A DNA stretch of 22,540 bases from positions 1 to 22,540 of the forward strand of contig CAZAJN010000076.1 in assembly GCA_964485555.1 (NCBI GenBank), in the 5' to 3' direction. Origin of the DNA: GWC2-37-8 sp964485555 (GTDB taxonomy: Bacteria; Patescibacteriota; Minisyncoccia; Moranbacterales; GWC2-37-73). Under the pieces are notes generated by a model. The model saw only the letters and a list, made by a program, of their open reading frames with translations, was not told the DNA's origin and ran no database searches. Made by a program: the position numbers and the translations under genes. This document shows positions 1 to 7,293 of this stretch, piece by piece (the stretch's first letter is position 1; each line of letters opens with the position of its first letter).

Positions 1-1139
1 CGCCTTTCTTTCTCCTTATGCGAAACATTATCTTTCATCTCCCAAGCTTTCGTTCCTGGGCGGGGAGAAAATTGTCCGAAAAACACCATGTCAAATTTGC
101 ATTTTTCCATCATCATTTCGCTGTCAGTGAATTGTTTTTTGGTTTCACCTGGAAAACCGACGATGATATCAGACGAGATTGAAAAGGGGATTCCGGGTTT
201 ATGTTTTTTAAACTCGCTGCGGATTTTTTGGATAAGTTTCAAATAATGATCATGCGTATACCTCCTGTTCATTTTTCTTAGCACCTCATCATTTCCTGCC
301 TGAAGTGGAAGATGGATCCATTCGCAAACTTTCTTGCATTGAGCTGTGACTTCAATCAATTCATCGCTCATATCCTTGGGATGAGATGAGACATATGAAA
401 TCCAAAACTTTCCAGTAATAGAATTTATTTTCTTCAATAATTCAGGAAAATATATTGTATCTGAATTTTCTTGATGGACTTGATGGACTTTACGAACTTT
501 ATGAACTTGCGAAGCATAACTATTAACATTTTGTCCAAGCAGGATAACGTTCTTGTATCCTTTCTTGATCAAGCTTTTCACTTCATCAATAACCTCATCT
601 GCTGGTCTGGAAATTTCTCGTCCTCGAGCATGGGGGACAACGCAGTAAGAACAGAAATTGTTGCAACCGGTCATGATGGGAACGTAAGCTTGAAAGTTGT
701 TGGTGTGTTTTGGGATAATGGATAAATAACCAGTGTCATGCTGAACTTGTTTCAGCATCTCGCCAGACTTGTAGGTTCCGCTAGATCCTGAAACAAGTTC
801 AGGATGACATAGTGAGAGTTTTTCAAAACTTGTTTGGAAGTTTTTTATTTCCGTGAAGAGATCCACAGATTTCTTCATTCTTTTTTGAACATCAGCCCGA
901 TTAGCAAGGCATCCAGTCATGATTATTTTGACATCTTTATTTTCCTTGCGAAGATTGTTGATCATGCTGTATGCGCGGTTTTCTGCTGTTTGCTTTATTC
1001 CGCAAGTGTTGAAAATTGCCAAATCTGCGTCTTTATTTTTTTCAGCCAAGGAAAAGCCTTGCTGCTCCAAGAAAGCCGCAATTCTCTCACTGTCTGAGGT
1101 GTTCATCTGGCAACCGAATGTTTTTATAAAGTACTTCAT
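1..1139 (-). CDS. miaB: tRNA-2-methylthio-N6-dimethylallyladenosine synthase MiaB (3' end beyond window)
   Basis: Radical-SAM methylthiotransferase that adds the 2-methylthio group to isopentenyl-A37 of tRNAs reading UNN codons. I translated it directly: 379 codons are open from ATG 1139 to the left edge. The N-terminal methylthiotransferase domain has the Fe-S cysteines C10 (in TFGCQMN), C46 (NTCG) and C77 (TGC). The radical-SAM motif GCNNFCSYC gives C159, C163 and C166. GQNVNSY (202-208), HLPLQAG and SPRPGTKAW follow, in the order seen in MiaB rather than RimO or MtaB. The C-terminal TRAM domain should lie outside the window. Two in-frame repeat insertions are visible, at residues about 111-135 (interdomain linker) and 211-223 (loop after GQNVNSY). 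It lies downstream of thrS, separated by a terminator; I see no convincing promoter or Shine-Dalgarno site. Confidence 0.93.
   Translation of the reverse strand, partial: MKYFIKTFGCQMNTSDSERIAAFLEQQGFSLAEKNKDADLAIFNTCGIKQTAENRAYSMINNLRKENKDVKIIMTGCLANRADVQKRMKKSVDLFTEIKNFQTSFEKLSLCHPELVSGSSGTYKSGEMLKQVQHDTGYLSIIPKHTNNFQAYVPIMTGCNNFCSYCVVPHARGREISRPADEVIDEVKSLIKKGYKNVILLGQNVNSYASQVHKVRKVHQVHQENSDTIYFPELLKKINSITGKFWISYVSSHPKDMSDELIEVTAQCKKVCEWIHLPLQAGNDEVLRKMNRRYTHDHYLKLIQKIRSEFKKHKPGIPFSISSDIIVGFPGETKKQFTDSEMMMEKCKFDMVFFGQFSPRPGTKAWEMKDNVSHKEKER
470..513. repeat. 9-bp tandem repeat inserted in frame in miaB
   Basis: About four and a half units of a 9-bp motif of the type GAACTTTAC lie head to tail. 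On the coding strand they give the three-residue periodicity VHK-VRK-VHQ-VHQ directly after the conserved GQNVNSY motif. The same 9-bp unit is found intergenically at 8812-8845, in front of rpmF. Confidence 0.8.
735..809. repeat. Palindromic repeat inserted in frame in miaB
   Basis: Two arms (735-760 and about 783-809) are inverted copies of each other, and each arm is itself a near-palindrome built round CTGAACTTGTTTCAG. On the coding strand they translate to HPELVSGS and MLKQVQHD. One arm has CCTGAA...TTCAGG and the other GCTGAA...TTCAGC, so the flanking base pair differs but pairing is kept in both. The insert lies in the linker between the two MiaB domains, where length variation is tolerated. 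I recall the HPELVSGS / QVQHD peptide signature from many draft bacterial genomes; I have not searched for it here. Confidence 0.9.
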
Positions 1140-1200
1140 ATAAATCATTTAAGTGTATAATTATTTAAACATTTAAACATGTCCGGATAATAAAATCAAT

Positions 1201-1229
1201 AAAAAAAGCCGCAATTGGTATGCGGCTTT
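1201..1229 (-). terminator. Rho-independent terminator of thrS
   Basis: Read on the minus strand just after the thrS stop, AAAGCCGCA pairs with TGCGGCTTT (9 bp) around a 7-base loop and runs into a T tract. It separates thrS from miaB. Confidence 0.88.
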
Positions 1230-1242
1230 AGTTGATAGGGGA

Positions 1243-3003
1243 CTACGCTTTGTCTTTGATTTTTTTGCTTATTTTCTCAATAAAATTTTGAATTGGCAAA
1301 GTTTGTTGCTCTCTTATTCCGCGAGTTCTTATGGCTACGGTTTTGTCAGCAACTTCTTTTTCTCCAACTACTAGAATGTAAGGCGTTTTCATTTTTTCTG
1401 CTTCTGAAATTCTTTTGCCAAGAGATTCGGCCCTGTCTGAAAGTTCCACACGAATATCATTTTCAAGTAATGCATTTTTCACTTCATTTGCGTAATCAAT
1501 GAATTTTTCTGAAATTGGCAGAACTGCGACTTGGACAGGTGAAAGCCAAAGTGGGAATGCGCCGGCAAAGTGCTCAATCAAAAGCATCATAAATCTTTCA
1601 TATGATCCAAGAATAGCACGATGAACCATTACTGGTGATGATTTTCCTCCTTCGTTATTGGTGTATTCGAGATCAAATCTTTTGGGTGTTGCAAAATCAA
1701 GTTGCACAGTTGGAATCTGAATTTCCTTTCCAAGAGAATCTCGGAACATGAAGTCTAGTTTTGGACCATATAATGCCGCTTCACCCTCATGCTTAACAGC
1801 TTTCAGATCCATTTCATCTGAAATTTCTTGCAACATATTTTCACACAAATCCCAATCTGAAGATTCACCAATGTATTTTTCAGGATGGGCATAATCGCGA
1901 ACCGAAAGTGAAACACTGTGGTTTTCCCACATTCCAAGCGATGTGTAAAAATTTTTGATAATTTCCACCATGTTTTTAACTTCTTGCTTGACTTGATCAA
2001 CAGTGCAGAAAGAATGTCCATCCTCCACTGTGATTGCAATCACGCGCTGTAATCCACCAATTTCACCAGGTTTTTCATCTCTATATTGTTTCTCGCTTTC
2101 CATATATCGGATCGGAAGATCCTTGTATGAACGTGGACGCGAGGCAAAGATTTGAGTTTGATGAGGGCACTGCACTGGCTTCATCACATAATTTTGTTTG
2201 TAATGTGAAGCTACCTGGAAAAGCTCATCTCCGAATTTTTGAGCATGTCCTGATTTTTCATAAAGATCAATTTTTGCCAGGTGCGGAGTTGATACTTTTT
2301 GAAATCCATAGGACCTGCAAACTTTTTCAATATGTTTTTGTAATTCATCTTTTATGATGGTTCCTTTGGGGGTGAAAAGGGGAAGTCCTGGACCAACGAG
2401 ATCAGAAAAGCAAAACAGGTCCAGTTCTTTGCCTAATTTCCGGTGATCTCTTTTTTCTGCCTCCTCTACCATGTTGAAATAATTTTTAAGACCATCCTTA
2501 TCTTCAAAAACCACCCCATAAATTCTTTGAAGTTGCTTATTGCTAGCGTCTCCTTTCCAATATGCTCCTGAAATTTTTGTAAGAGCGAACGCTTTCGGAT
2601 TTATTTTTCCGGCGGATTCAATATGCGGTCCAGAACAAAGATCGACGAAATTTCCTGACTTATAAATAGTCACAGTTTCATTTCCTTGCTTATGCAAATC
2701 ATCGATCAATTCCTGCTTCAGTGTCTGGTCAAGCTCTTTGAATTTTTTCATTGCTTCATCAACTGCCACCTCCGCTTTTTCAAAGGCGTGATTTGTCTTG
2801 ATGATTTCCTTCATCTTTTCTTCAAGCAAAGGAAGGTCCTCTGGGATTAGGGTGCGAGGAAGTTCAAAGTCGTAATAAAATCCATTTTCCACTGCTGGTC
2901 CGATGCCGAATTTTGCTTCCGGAAACATTTCCAAAACAGCAGCAGCGAGGATGTGAGCTGTTGAATGTCTAAGTAGATCGAGATTGTTTATGTTGTTTTT
3001 CAT
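1243..3003 (-). CDS. thrS: Threonyl-tRNA synthetase, TGS-less form
   Basis: Class II synthetase that charges tRNA-Thr. From ATG 3003 the protein has 586 residues and begins almost directly in the N2 editing domain: the editing motif HSTAH is at residues 13-17, and the later DLCSGPH holds the editing cysteine. About 60 residues forming the usual TGS domain are missing. The catalytic core follows with motif 2 (YRDE) and motif 3 (VHRAILGSYERF), then the anticodon-binding domain from about residue 490. The zinc-site cysteine is in QCPHQ where most bacteria have NCPGH, and the usual TQDDAH reads TVEDGH; the cysteine and both ligand histidines (EDGH, VHRA) are kept. The frame stays open upstream to 3066, but that stretch is repeat-derived. 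Expression is probably controlled by the T-box-like leader at 3158-3327. Confidence 0.95.
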   Translation of the reverse strand: MKNNINNLDLLRHSTAHILAAAVLEMFPEAKFGIGPAVENGFYYDFELPRTLIPEDLPLLEEKMKEIIKTNHAFEKAEVAVDEAMKKFKELDQTLKQELIDDLHKQGNETVTIYKSGNFVDLCSGPHIESAGKINPKAFALTKISGAYWKGDASNKQLQRIYGVVFEDKDGLKNYFNMVEEAEKRDHRKLGKELDLFCFSDLVGPGLPLFTPKGTIIKDELQKHIEKVCRSYGFQKVSTPHLAKIDLYEKSGHAQKFGDELFQVASHYKQNYVMKPVQCPHQTQIFASRPRSYKDLPIRYMESEKQYRDEKPGEIGGLQRVIAITVEDGHSFCTVDQVKQEVKNMVEIIKNFYTSLGMWENHSVSLSVRDYAHPEKYIGESSDWDLCENMLQEISDEMDLKAVKHEGEAALYGPKLDFMFRDSLGKEIQIPTVQLDFATPKRFDLEYTNNEGGKSSPVMVHRAILGSYERFMMLLIEHFAGAFPLWLSPVQVAVLPISEKFIDYANEVKNALLENDIRVELSDRAESLGKRISEAEKMKTPYILVVGEKEVADKTVAIRTRGIREQQTLPIQNFIEKISKKIKDKA

Positions 3004-3020
3004 GAAAATATAGCTTAATG

Positions 3021-3155
3021 ATTTATAAATAAATTTTAAATCCAAAATCCAAATTACAAATGTCAAATAAATGACTTAAATCCAAATGTTTAAATTGGGA
3101 TTTGAAAAATTTGAGATTTTGTTTGACATTTAGATTTTAGATTTGAGATTTTCGC
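3021..3155. repeat. AT-rich imperfect inverted repeat in the thrS leader
   Basis: Runs of the type AAATCCAAAATCCAAATTACAAATGTCAAA on one side are mirrored by AAATCTAAAATCTAAATGTCAAAC on the other strand, forming an imperfect inverted repeat of about 130 bp between the T-box terminator and the thrS start codon. The word family resembles the repeat tracts at 9665-9810 and 17030-17070. Confidence 0.65.
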
Positions 3156-3157
3156 CT

Positions 3158-3327
3158 AAAATAAAAACACCCATACAATACAGAAGAAACGATAATGTTT
3201 CTGCATCGAGACTGTGACTGACGTCACAGCGGTTCCACTCGATTTCCCGTATTATTTGGGCACTTTGCGCGCTTCTTCGTAAGCTGCTTAAACGGAGATT
3301 TTTGTGCAGGTTGGTAGGCTGCATCTC
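3158..3327 (-). promoter_or_regulatory. T-box-like riboswitch leader of thrS with very short Stem I
   Basis: Read on the minus strand. Stem I is 3327-3295: GAGAT/ATCTC and GCAG/CTGC with a 9-base loop CCTACCAAC holding the Thr codon ACC (3315-3313) followed by a purine. After a linker with a possible closing helix TCCGT/ACGGG comes the antiterminator, 3243-3205: helix ATCGAG/CTCGAT, the 7-base bulge UGGAACC (3237-3231), then GCTGTGAC/GTCACAGT closed by a GTCA tetraloop. This matches the T-box bulge architecture (UGGN pairing with the tRNA acceptor end). The 3' strand CTCGAT overlaps an alternative helix CGATGCAGAA/TTCTGTATTG (3208-3199 with 3185-3176). A second possible helix (3262-3249 with 3181-3168) directly abuts the T tract at 3167-3158. 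Known: T-boxes sense uncharged tRNA. Inferred: this one senses tRNA-Thr(GGU). Confidence 0.8.
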
Positions 3328-3343
3328 ATTCAATTATGTGTGT

Positions 3344-3372
3344 ATTATTGTACAATTTCAATCAAAAGTCAA
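3344..3372 (-). promoter_or_regulatory. Promoter of the thrS leader
   Basis: TTGACT (3372-3367), 17-base spacer, AATAAT (3349-3344) on the minus strand. It begins 2 bases after the dnaE stop codon and would start RNA near 3337, about 10 bases before Stem I of the T-box. Confidence 0.8.
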
Positions 3373-3374
3373 TG

Positions 3375-6300
3375 TCATGCCAATTCTGCGCTTCCTCCTT
3401 GGATTATGGCTAGAATTTGCTTGGTCAAATTTGAATGATGTTCAATGATAAATGGAGTCTCAAGCTTGTTGGCTTGATGATGGATGAAAACCTTGCATGT
3501 TCCGGCCTGACAGGTATTGAAGAGATGTGACAATTTGTGCAGCATATCCGGAGTCGCATCGCATGGCAAAGTCACGATAAGCTTCTTGGTTTCCTGATTG
3601 CTTGGCTGTACTGAAATAAGCGGAGTGTCTGCTATTGTTGTGCTAACGGAGTTAGGCTCCGATTCGGAGTCGAACTCCGTTTTGCCGCCATCAACTCCTC
3701 CGCTTGGCTTGTCGTCATCATCATTGTGCTCGTCGCTCTCATTTTTTCCGTAAGCTTTCTTGGTGGCTTCAACGCGAAGGTAATTTTCAATTTCACTGCG
3801 ATTCAATTCTTTGGCATCGTCCGCAATCAATTTGTAGACGCCATCTTTATCTGAAAGGCGACCATCCACAAGAATCATTTTTTCTTCTTCCCAAACACTG
3901 GCAATTCTTTCAAGAACTTTTGGAAAGACCAGAACTTCAATTTTGCCAAGTGTATCTTCTAGCATCACAAAAAGCATGGTTTCTTGTCTCTTGGTCAGGA
4001 TCTTCTGAATTTTCTGGATAACTCCTCCAACTGTTATTTTTTGGCCGACCAAATCTTTGGAGAGTTCATTCATTGGCGTTGCAACCTTGTTGATGTATCC
4101 TTGAAATTCGCGCACCGGATGACCGCTCACATAAAGACCGAGAAGTTCTTTTTCCCATTGTAGTTGTTGTTTTTTTGAAGCAGGCTCAACTTCAAGCAGG
4201 GGAACTTGTGGAGTTTCCAAAATCGCCTCACCAAACAAGCTCACTTGGTTGGAATTTTTTTGCTTCTGAATGTTCTTGGTGAACATCAGAATGTGTTCCA
4301 TGCTCTCAATGATCTGATTTCTTTCACCGAGACCATCCAATGCTCCAACTTTTGCCAGGGCGTCGATTGATTTTTTGTTCAAATCCTTTGTCTCAACTCT
4401 TTCCAAGAAATCTCCCAATGATTTGAATTTGCCTCCGCGTTTTCTTTCCGCCACGATTTCATGTGCGATGACATGACCTACATTTTTGATAGCATTAAAT
4501 CCAAATCGTATTCGCTGCGAACCGTCTTTTTCAGTTATTACCGCAAAATCTTCAAAACTTTCATTGACATCCGGGGCCAGCACTTCGATTCCCATGTCGC
4601 GACACTCGGCAGCTTCAATGGCGATGCGGTCAATATTATCTTGATCTGAAGTAAGAAGGGCGGCCATGAAGGCGGCAGGGTAGTGAGCTTTGAGATAGGC
4701 AGTCTGATATCCGATGATGGCGTAGCAAGCTGCATGAGAGCGATTGAATCCGTAACCTGCGAAAGGTTCAATGAAGGAGAAAACTTTTTCAGCAATTTCT
4801 TTGGTTGATCCGTTTGCAATGCAACCTTCTACAAACTTAATTTTTTGCTCCTGAATAAGGTCGAGAATTTTCTTACCCATAGCTTTGCGCAAAACATCAG
4901 CTTCACCCATGGTGAAGCCTGCCAAATCGCGCGCGATCTGCATGACCTGTTCTTGATAAACCGCCACCCCATAGGTGTTAGCTAAAATGGGTTCAAGTTT
5001 TGGATGCACGTATTTTACTTTGCGCCCATGTTTTCCTGAGATGAAATCAGGAATCCAGTCCATAGGACCTGGACGATAAAGAGCCACCATCGCGATGATA
5101 TCCTCGATAATAGTCGGTTTAAGCATTTTAAGATATCGTTTCATGCCGGAACTTTCAAATTGAAAAACTCCCGTGGTGCGCCCATCTTGAAAAAGTTCAT
5201 AAGCGGCAACGTCGTCAATTGGAATAGTATCGATATCCACATCAATTCCCTTGGTCGCTTTTACGATACGCAATGTATTTTGAATGATGGTAAGATTCTT
5301 CAAGCCCAAGAAGTCCATCTTAAGTAGACCGATTTTTTCCACATAGGAAGATTTGGTTGATGATGAATATTGTGTCACAGTTCCTTCTTTTGAACCGGTG
5401 ATGTTTTGAATAGGGGAATAGTGGGTCACGGGTTCCTTGGTGATTACAACTCCGCAAGCGTGCATTCCAGCATGTCTGATGACTCCCTCCAATCGCATGG
5501 CGGAATCGATCAGCTTTCTTGCATCTGTGCTTGAATTGTAGTGCTCCTTGAATTCAGGAACTTCCTCGATAGCTTTTTTGATCGAAGTGAACATCGGAAT
5601 CATCTGCGAAGTTTTGTTGCAGAAATCATATGGAAAACCCAACGCTCGTCCTGTGTCGCGGATGGCTGCTCTGGCGGCCATGGTTCCGAAGGTGATGATC
5701 TGCGAAACGTGGTCGTTGCCATATTTCTGACGCACATAATTGAGTACGTCTTCGCGACGGTTGTCGGCAAAATCCATATCGACATCGGGCATGGACACAC
5801 GTTCAGGATTCAGAAACCTTTCAAAAAGAAGATTGTATTCGATTGGGTCGACATTGGTGATTCCAGTCAGGTATGAGATGAAGCTGCCGGCGGCACTGCC
5901 GCGACCAGGTCCAACCACGATTCCATTTTCGCGCGCCCAATTCACGAAATCCTGCACGATTAGAAAGTATGAGCCGTATCCGCATTTTTCAATGACAGAA
6001 AGTTCGTAGTCCATGCGCTTTCTGTGTTCCTCAGTGATATTATCTCCGTATTTTTTCTTGAGTCCTTTTTCGCAAAGCTCAATCAGATATGTCATGTCGG
6101 TGTGGCCTTCAGGCACTTCAAAATGGGGAAGCTGCGTTTCTCCGAGTTTTATTTTGAAATCGCATTGATCGACAACCAATTGCGTGTTGGAAAGAACTTC
6201 CGGGTGATCAGGAAAACCTGCCAGAACTTCCTCGGGAGATCTGAGTGACAAATCAAAATCCATCAAATTCATGCGGTCAGGTTCCTGCACTTTTCGGTTG

Positions 6301-6989
6301 GTTTGGACGCACAGCAAAATATCTTGGGCGCTAGCATCAGCTTTGTTGACATAGTGCACATCACAAGTTGCGACCACTGGCAGATCAACTTCCTTGGCTA
6401 ATTTGAAGATTCCTTCATTGGCGATTGCTTGATTGGAAAACTTGGTGTGACTTTGCACTTCAAGAAAAAATCCTCCCTCATCAAAAATATCTTTATACTC
6501 CAGGGCTAGCTCTTTGGCTTTGTCATAATTTCCCATCACGATCTGCGACGGAATCTCGCCTTCAACGCAGGCAGAAAGACCGATCAATCCTTTGGCATAT
6601 TGCCTCAAGACTTTGCGATCGATGCGAGGCTTGTAGTAAAATCCTTCCAGGTGAGTAATGGAAACAAGTTTCATCAAGTTGTGATAACCTTCCTCATCCT
6701 TCACTAATAAGATGAGATGATGTCTTTTGCGGTCTTCAGCTGTGGGATTTTTTGAATGAAGATCGTTTGGAGTGATATACATCTCGCAACCGATGATAGC
6801 TTTAATCCCTTTTTCTTTGGCTTTGATGAAAAGCTCCACTGCTCCATACATCACGCCATGATCAGTCAAAGCTATAGAATCCATGCCAAGTTCAAGCGCG
6901 CGATCAATAAGGTCATCGACTTTGCCGAGACCATCCAAAAGACTGTAATGACTGTGAACATGGAGATGAGTGTACTTGGGAATGGACAT
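3375..6989 (-). CDS. dnaE: DNA polymerase III alpha subunit
   Basis: Replicative polymerase catalytic subunit, 1204 residues, a normal DnaE length. The N-terminal PHP domain starts with HLHVHSHYSLLDG; its likely metal ligands appear intact (H10, H12, D43-H44, E69, C141, D210, H212), which in this family is compatible with an active PHP proofreading nuclease. The catalytic aspartates are D402 and D404 in PDVDMDF and D559 in KMDFLGLKN. The helix-hairpin-helix and beta-binding regions follow; the OB-fold begins near KITVGGVIQKI. An acidic low-complexity linker at about 1085-1130 contains a palindromic repeat insertion and leads into a C-terminal domain of about 70 residues. The start at ATG 6989 gives the family-typical first residues. 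The next gene leftward, thrS, has its own promoter, so dnaE seems to be transcribed alone. Confidence 0.97.
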   Translation of the reverse strand: MSIPKYTHLHVHSHYSLLDGLGKVDDLIDRALELGMDSIALTDHGVMYGAVELFIKAKEKGIKAIIGCEMYITPNDLHSKNPTAEDRKRHHLILLVKDEEGYHNLMKLVSITHLEGFYYKPRIDRKVLRQYAKGLIGLSACVEGEIPSQIVMGNYDKAKELALEYKDIFDEGGFFLEVQSHTKFSNQAIANEGIFKLAKEVDLPVVATCDVHYVNKADASAQDILLCVQTNRKVQEPDRMNLMDFDLSLRSPEEVLAGFPDHPEVLSNTQLVVDQCDFKIKLGETQLPHFEVPEGHTDMTYLIELCEKGLKKKYGDNITEEHRKRMDYELSVIEKCGYGSYFLIVQDFVNWARENGIVVGPGRGSAAGSFISYLTGITNVDPIEYNLLFERFLNPERVSMPDVDMDFADNRREDVLNYVRQKYGNDHVSQIITFGTMAARAAIRDTGRALGFPYDFCNKTSQMIPMFTSIKKAIEEVPEFKEHYNSSTDARKLIDSAMRLEGVIRHAGMHACGVVITKEPVTHYSPIQNITGSKEGTVTQYSSSTKSSYVEKIGLLKMDFLGLKNLTIIQNTLRIVKATKGIDVDIDTIPIDDVAAYELFQDGRTTGVFQFESSGMKRYLKMLKPTIIEDIIAMVALYRPGPMDWIPDFISGKHGRKVKYVHPKLEPILANTYGVAVYQEQVMQIARDLAGFTMGEADVLRKAMGKKILDLIQEQKIKFVEGCIANGSTKEIAEKVFSFIEPFAGYGFNRSHAACYAIIGYQTAYLKAHYPAAFMAALLTSDQDNIDRIAIEAAECRDMGIEVLAPDVNESFEDFAVITEKDGSQRIRFGFNAIKNVGHVIAHEIVAERKRGGKFKSLGDFLERVETKDLNKKSIDALAKVGALDGLGERNQIIESMEHILMFTKNIQKQKNSNQVSLFGEAILETPQVPLLEVEPASKKQQLQWEKELLGLYVSGHPVREFQGYINKVATPMNELSKDLVGQKITVGGVIQKIQKILTKRQETMLFVMLEDTLGKIEVLVFPKVLERIASVWEEEKMILVDGRLSDKDGVYKLIADDAKELNRSEIENYLRVEATKKAYGKNESDEHNDDDDKPSGGVDGGKTEFDSESEPNSVSTTIADTPLISVQPSNQETKKLIVTLPCDATPDMLHKLSHLFNTCQAGTCKVFIHHQANKLETPFIIEHHSNLTKQILAIIQGGSAELA
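3645..3681. repeat. Nested palindrome inside dnaE linker
   Basis: Outer arms AACGGAGTT (3645-3653) and AACTCCGTT (3673-3681) are perfect inverted copies, enclosing a second hairpin CTCCG/CGGAG. It encodes part of the acidic Ser/Glu-rich linker (residues about 1103-1115, KTEFDSESEPNSV), and no conserved residue is affected. Confidence 0.85.
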
Positions 6990-7293
6990 AGTTTTAAGAT
7001 TGTTAGAGGGAAGGGAACATATGGTTTTGGCTGTAGGTCAAGTCATAGGTTGTAAGTCTTAAGACTTAAGACTACTGCCCTATAGCTAGTCTTATTGCTT
7101 ATACCCTTTGTTTCTTACGGCTTTTAATAAAATAAAAACCTCTATCGTTAAAATAGGGTCATGCTGAATAATAAAAAAATAATTTGGATCATATGTATAT
7201 TGATCTTCATCCCCCAGGGACTAGCCATTGGGTTTTGCAAGATATTTTAGTATTCAAATACTAGCACGGTTTTTGAAAAAAAGAAAACAGTTA
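6990..7293. other. 304-bp gene-free stretch upstream of dnaE with repeat debris
   Basis: No credible gene. It holds a perfect 12-base palindrome AGTCTTAAGACT (7055-7066) inside a tract of repeated words such as GTAGGTC / CATAGGTTGT (about 7033-7075), a fragment GGGTCATGCTGAA near 7156 resembling one arm of the miaB palindrome, and a 6-bp hairpin TAGTAT/ATACTA near 7249-7264. The dnaE promoter should lie here, but I do not see a good -35/-10 pair. Confidence 0.6.

Noticed and set aside
470..513. CRISPR-like array (short direct repeats)
   Set aside because: Units are 9 bp without spacers and lie inside a coding frame; no cas gene is present in the window.
471..1143. Open frames on the plus strand over miaB
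   Set aside because: They are antisense to a clearly conserved radical-SAM protein and have no recognisable motifs or start signals.
3130..3333. 67-residue open frame on the minus strand between dnaE and thrS
   Set aside because: It coincides with the structured T-box-like leader; the composition is set by RNA helices and by the repeat, with no protein family resemblance.
7225..7270. Terminator for the small membrane-protein gene
   Set aside because: The 6-bp hairpin near 7249-7264 is not followed by a T tract on the minus strand.
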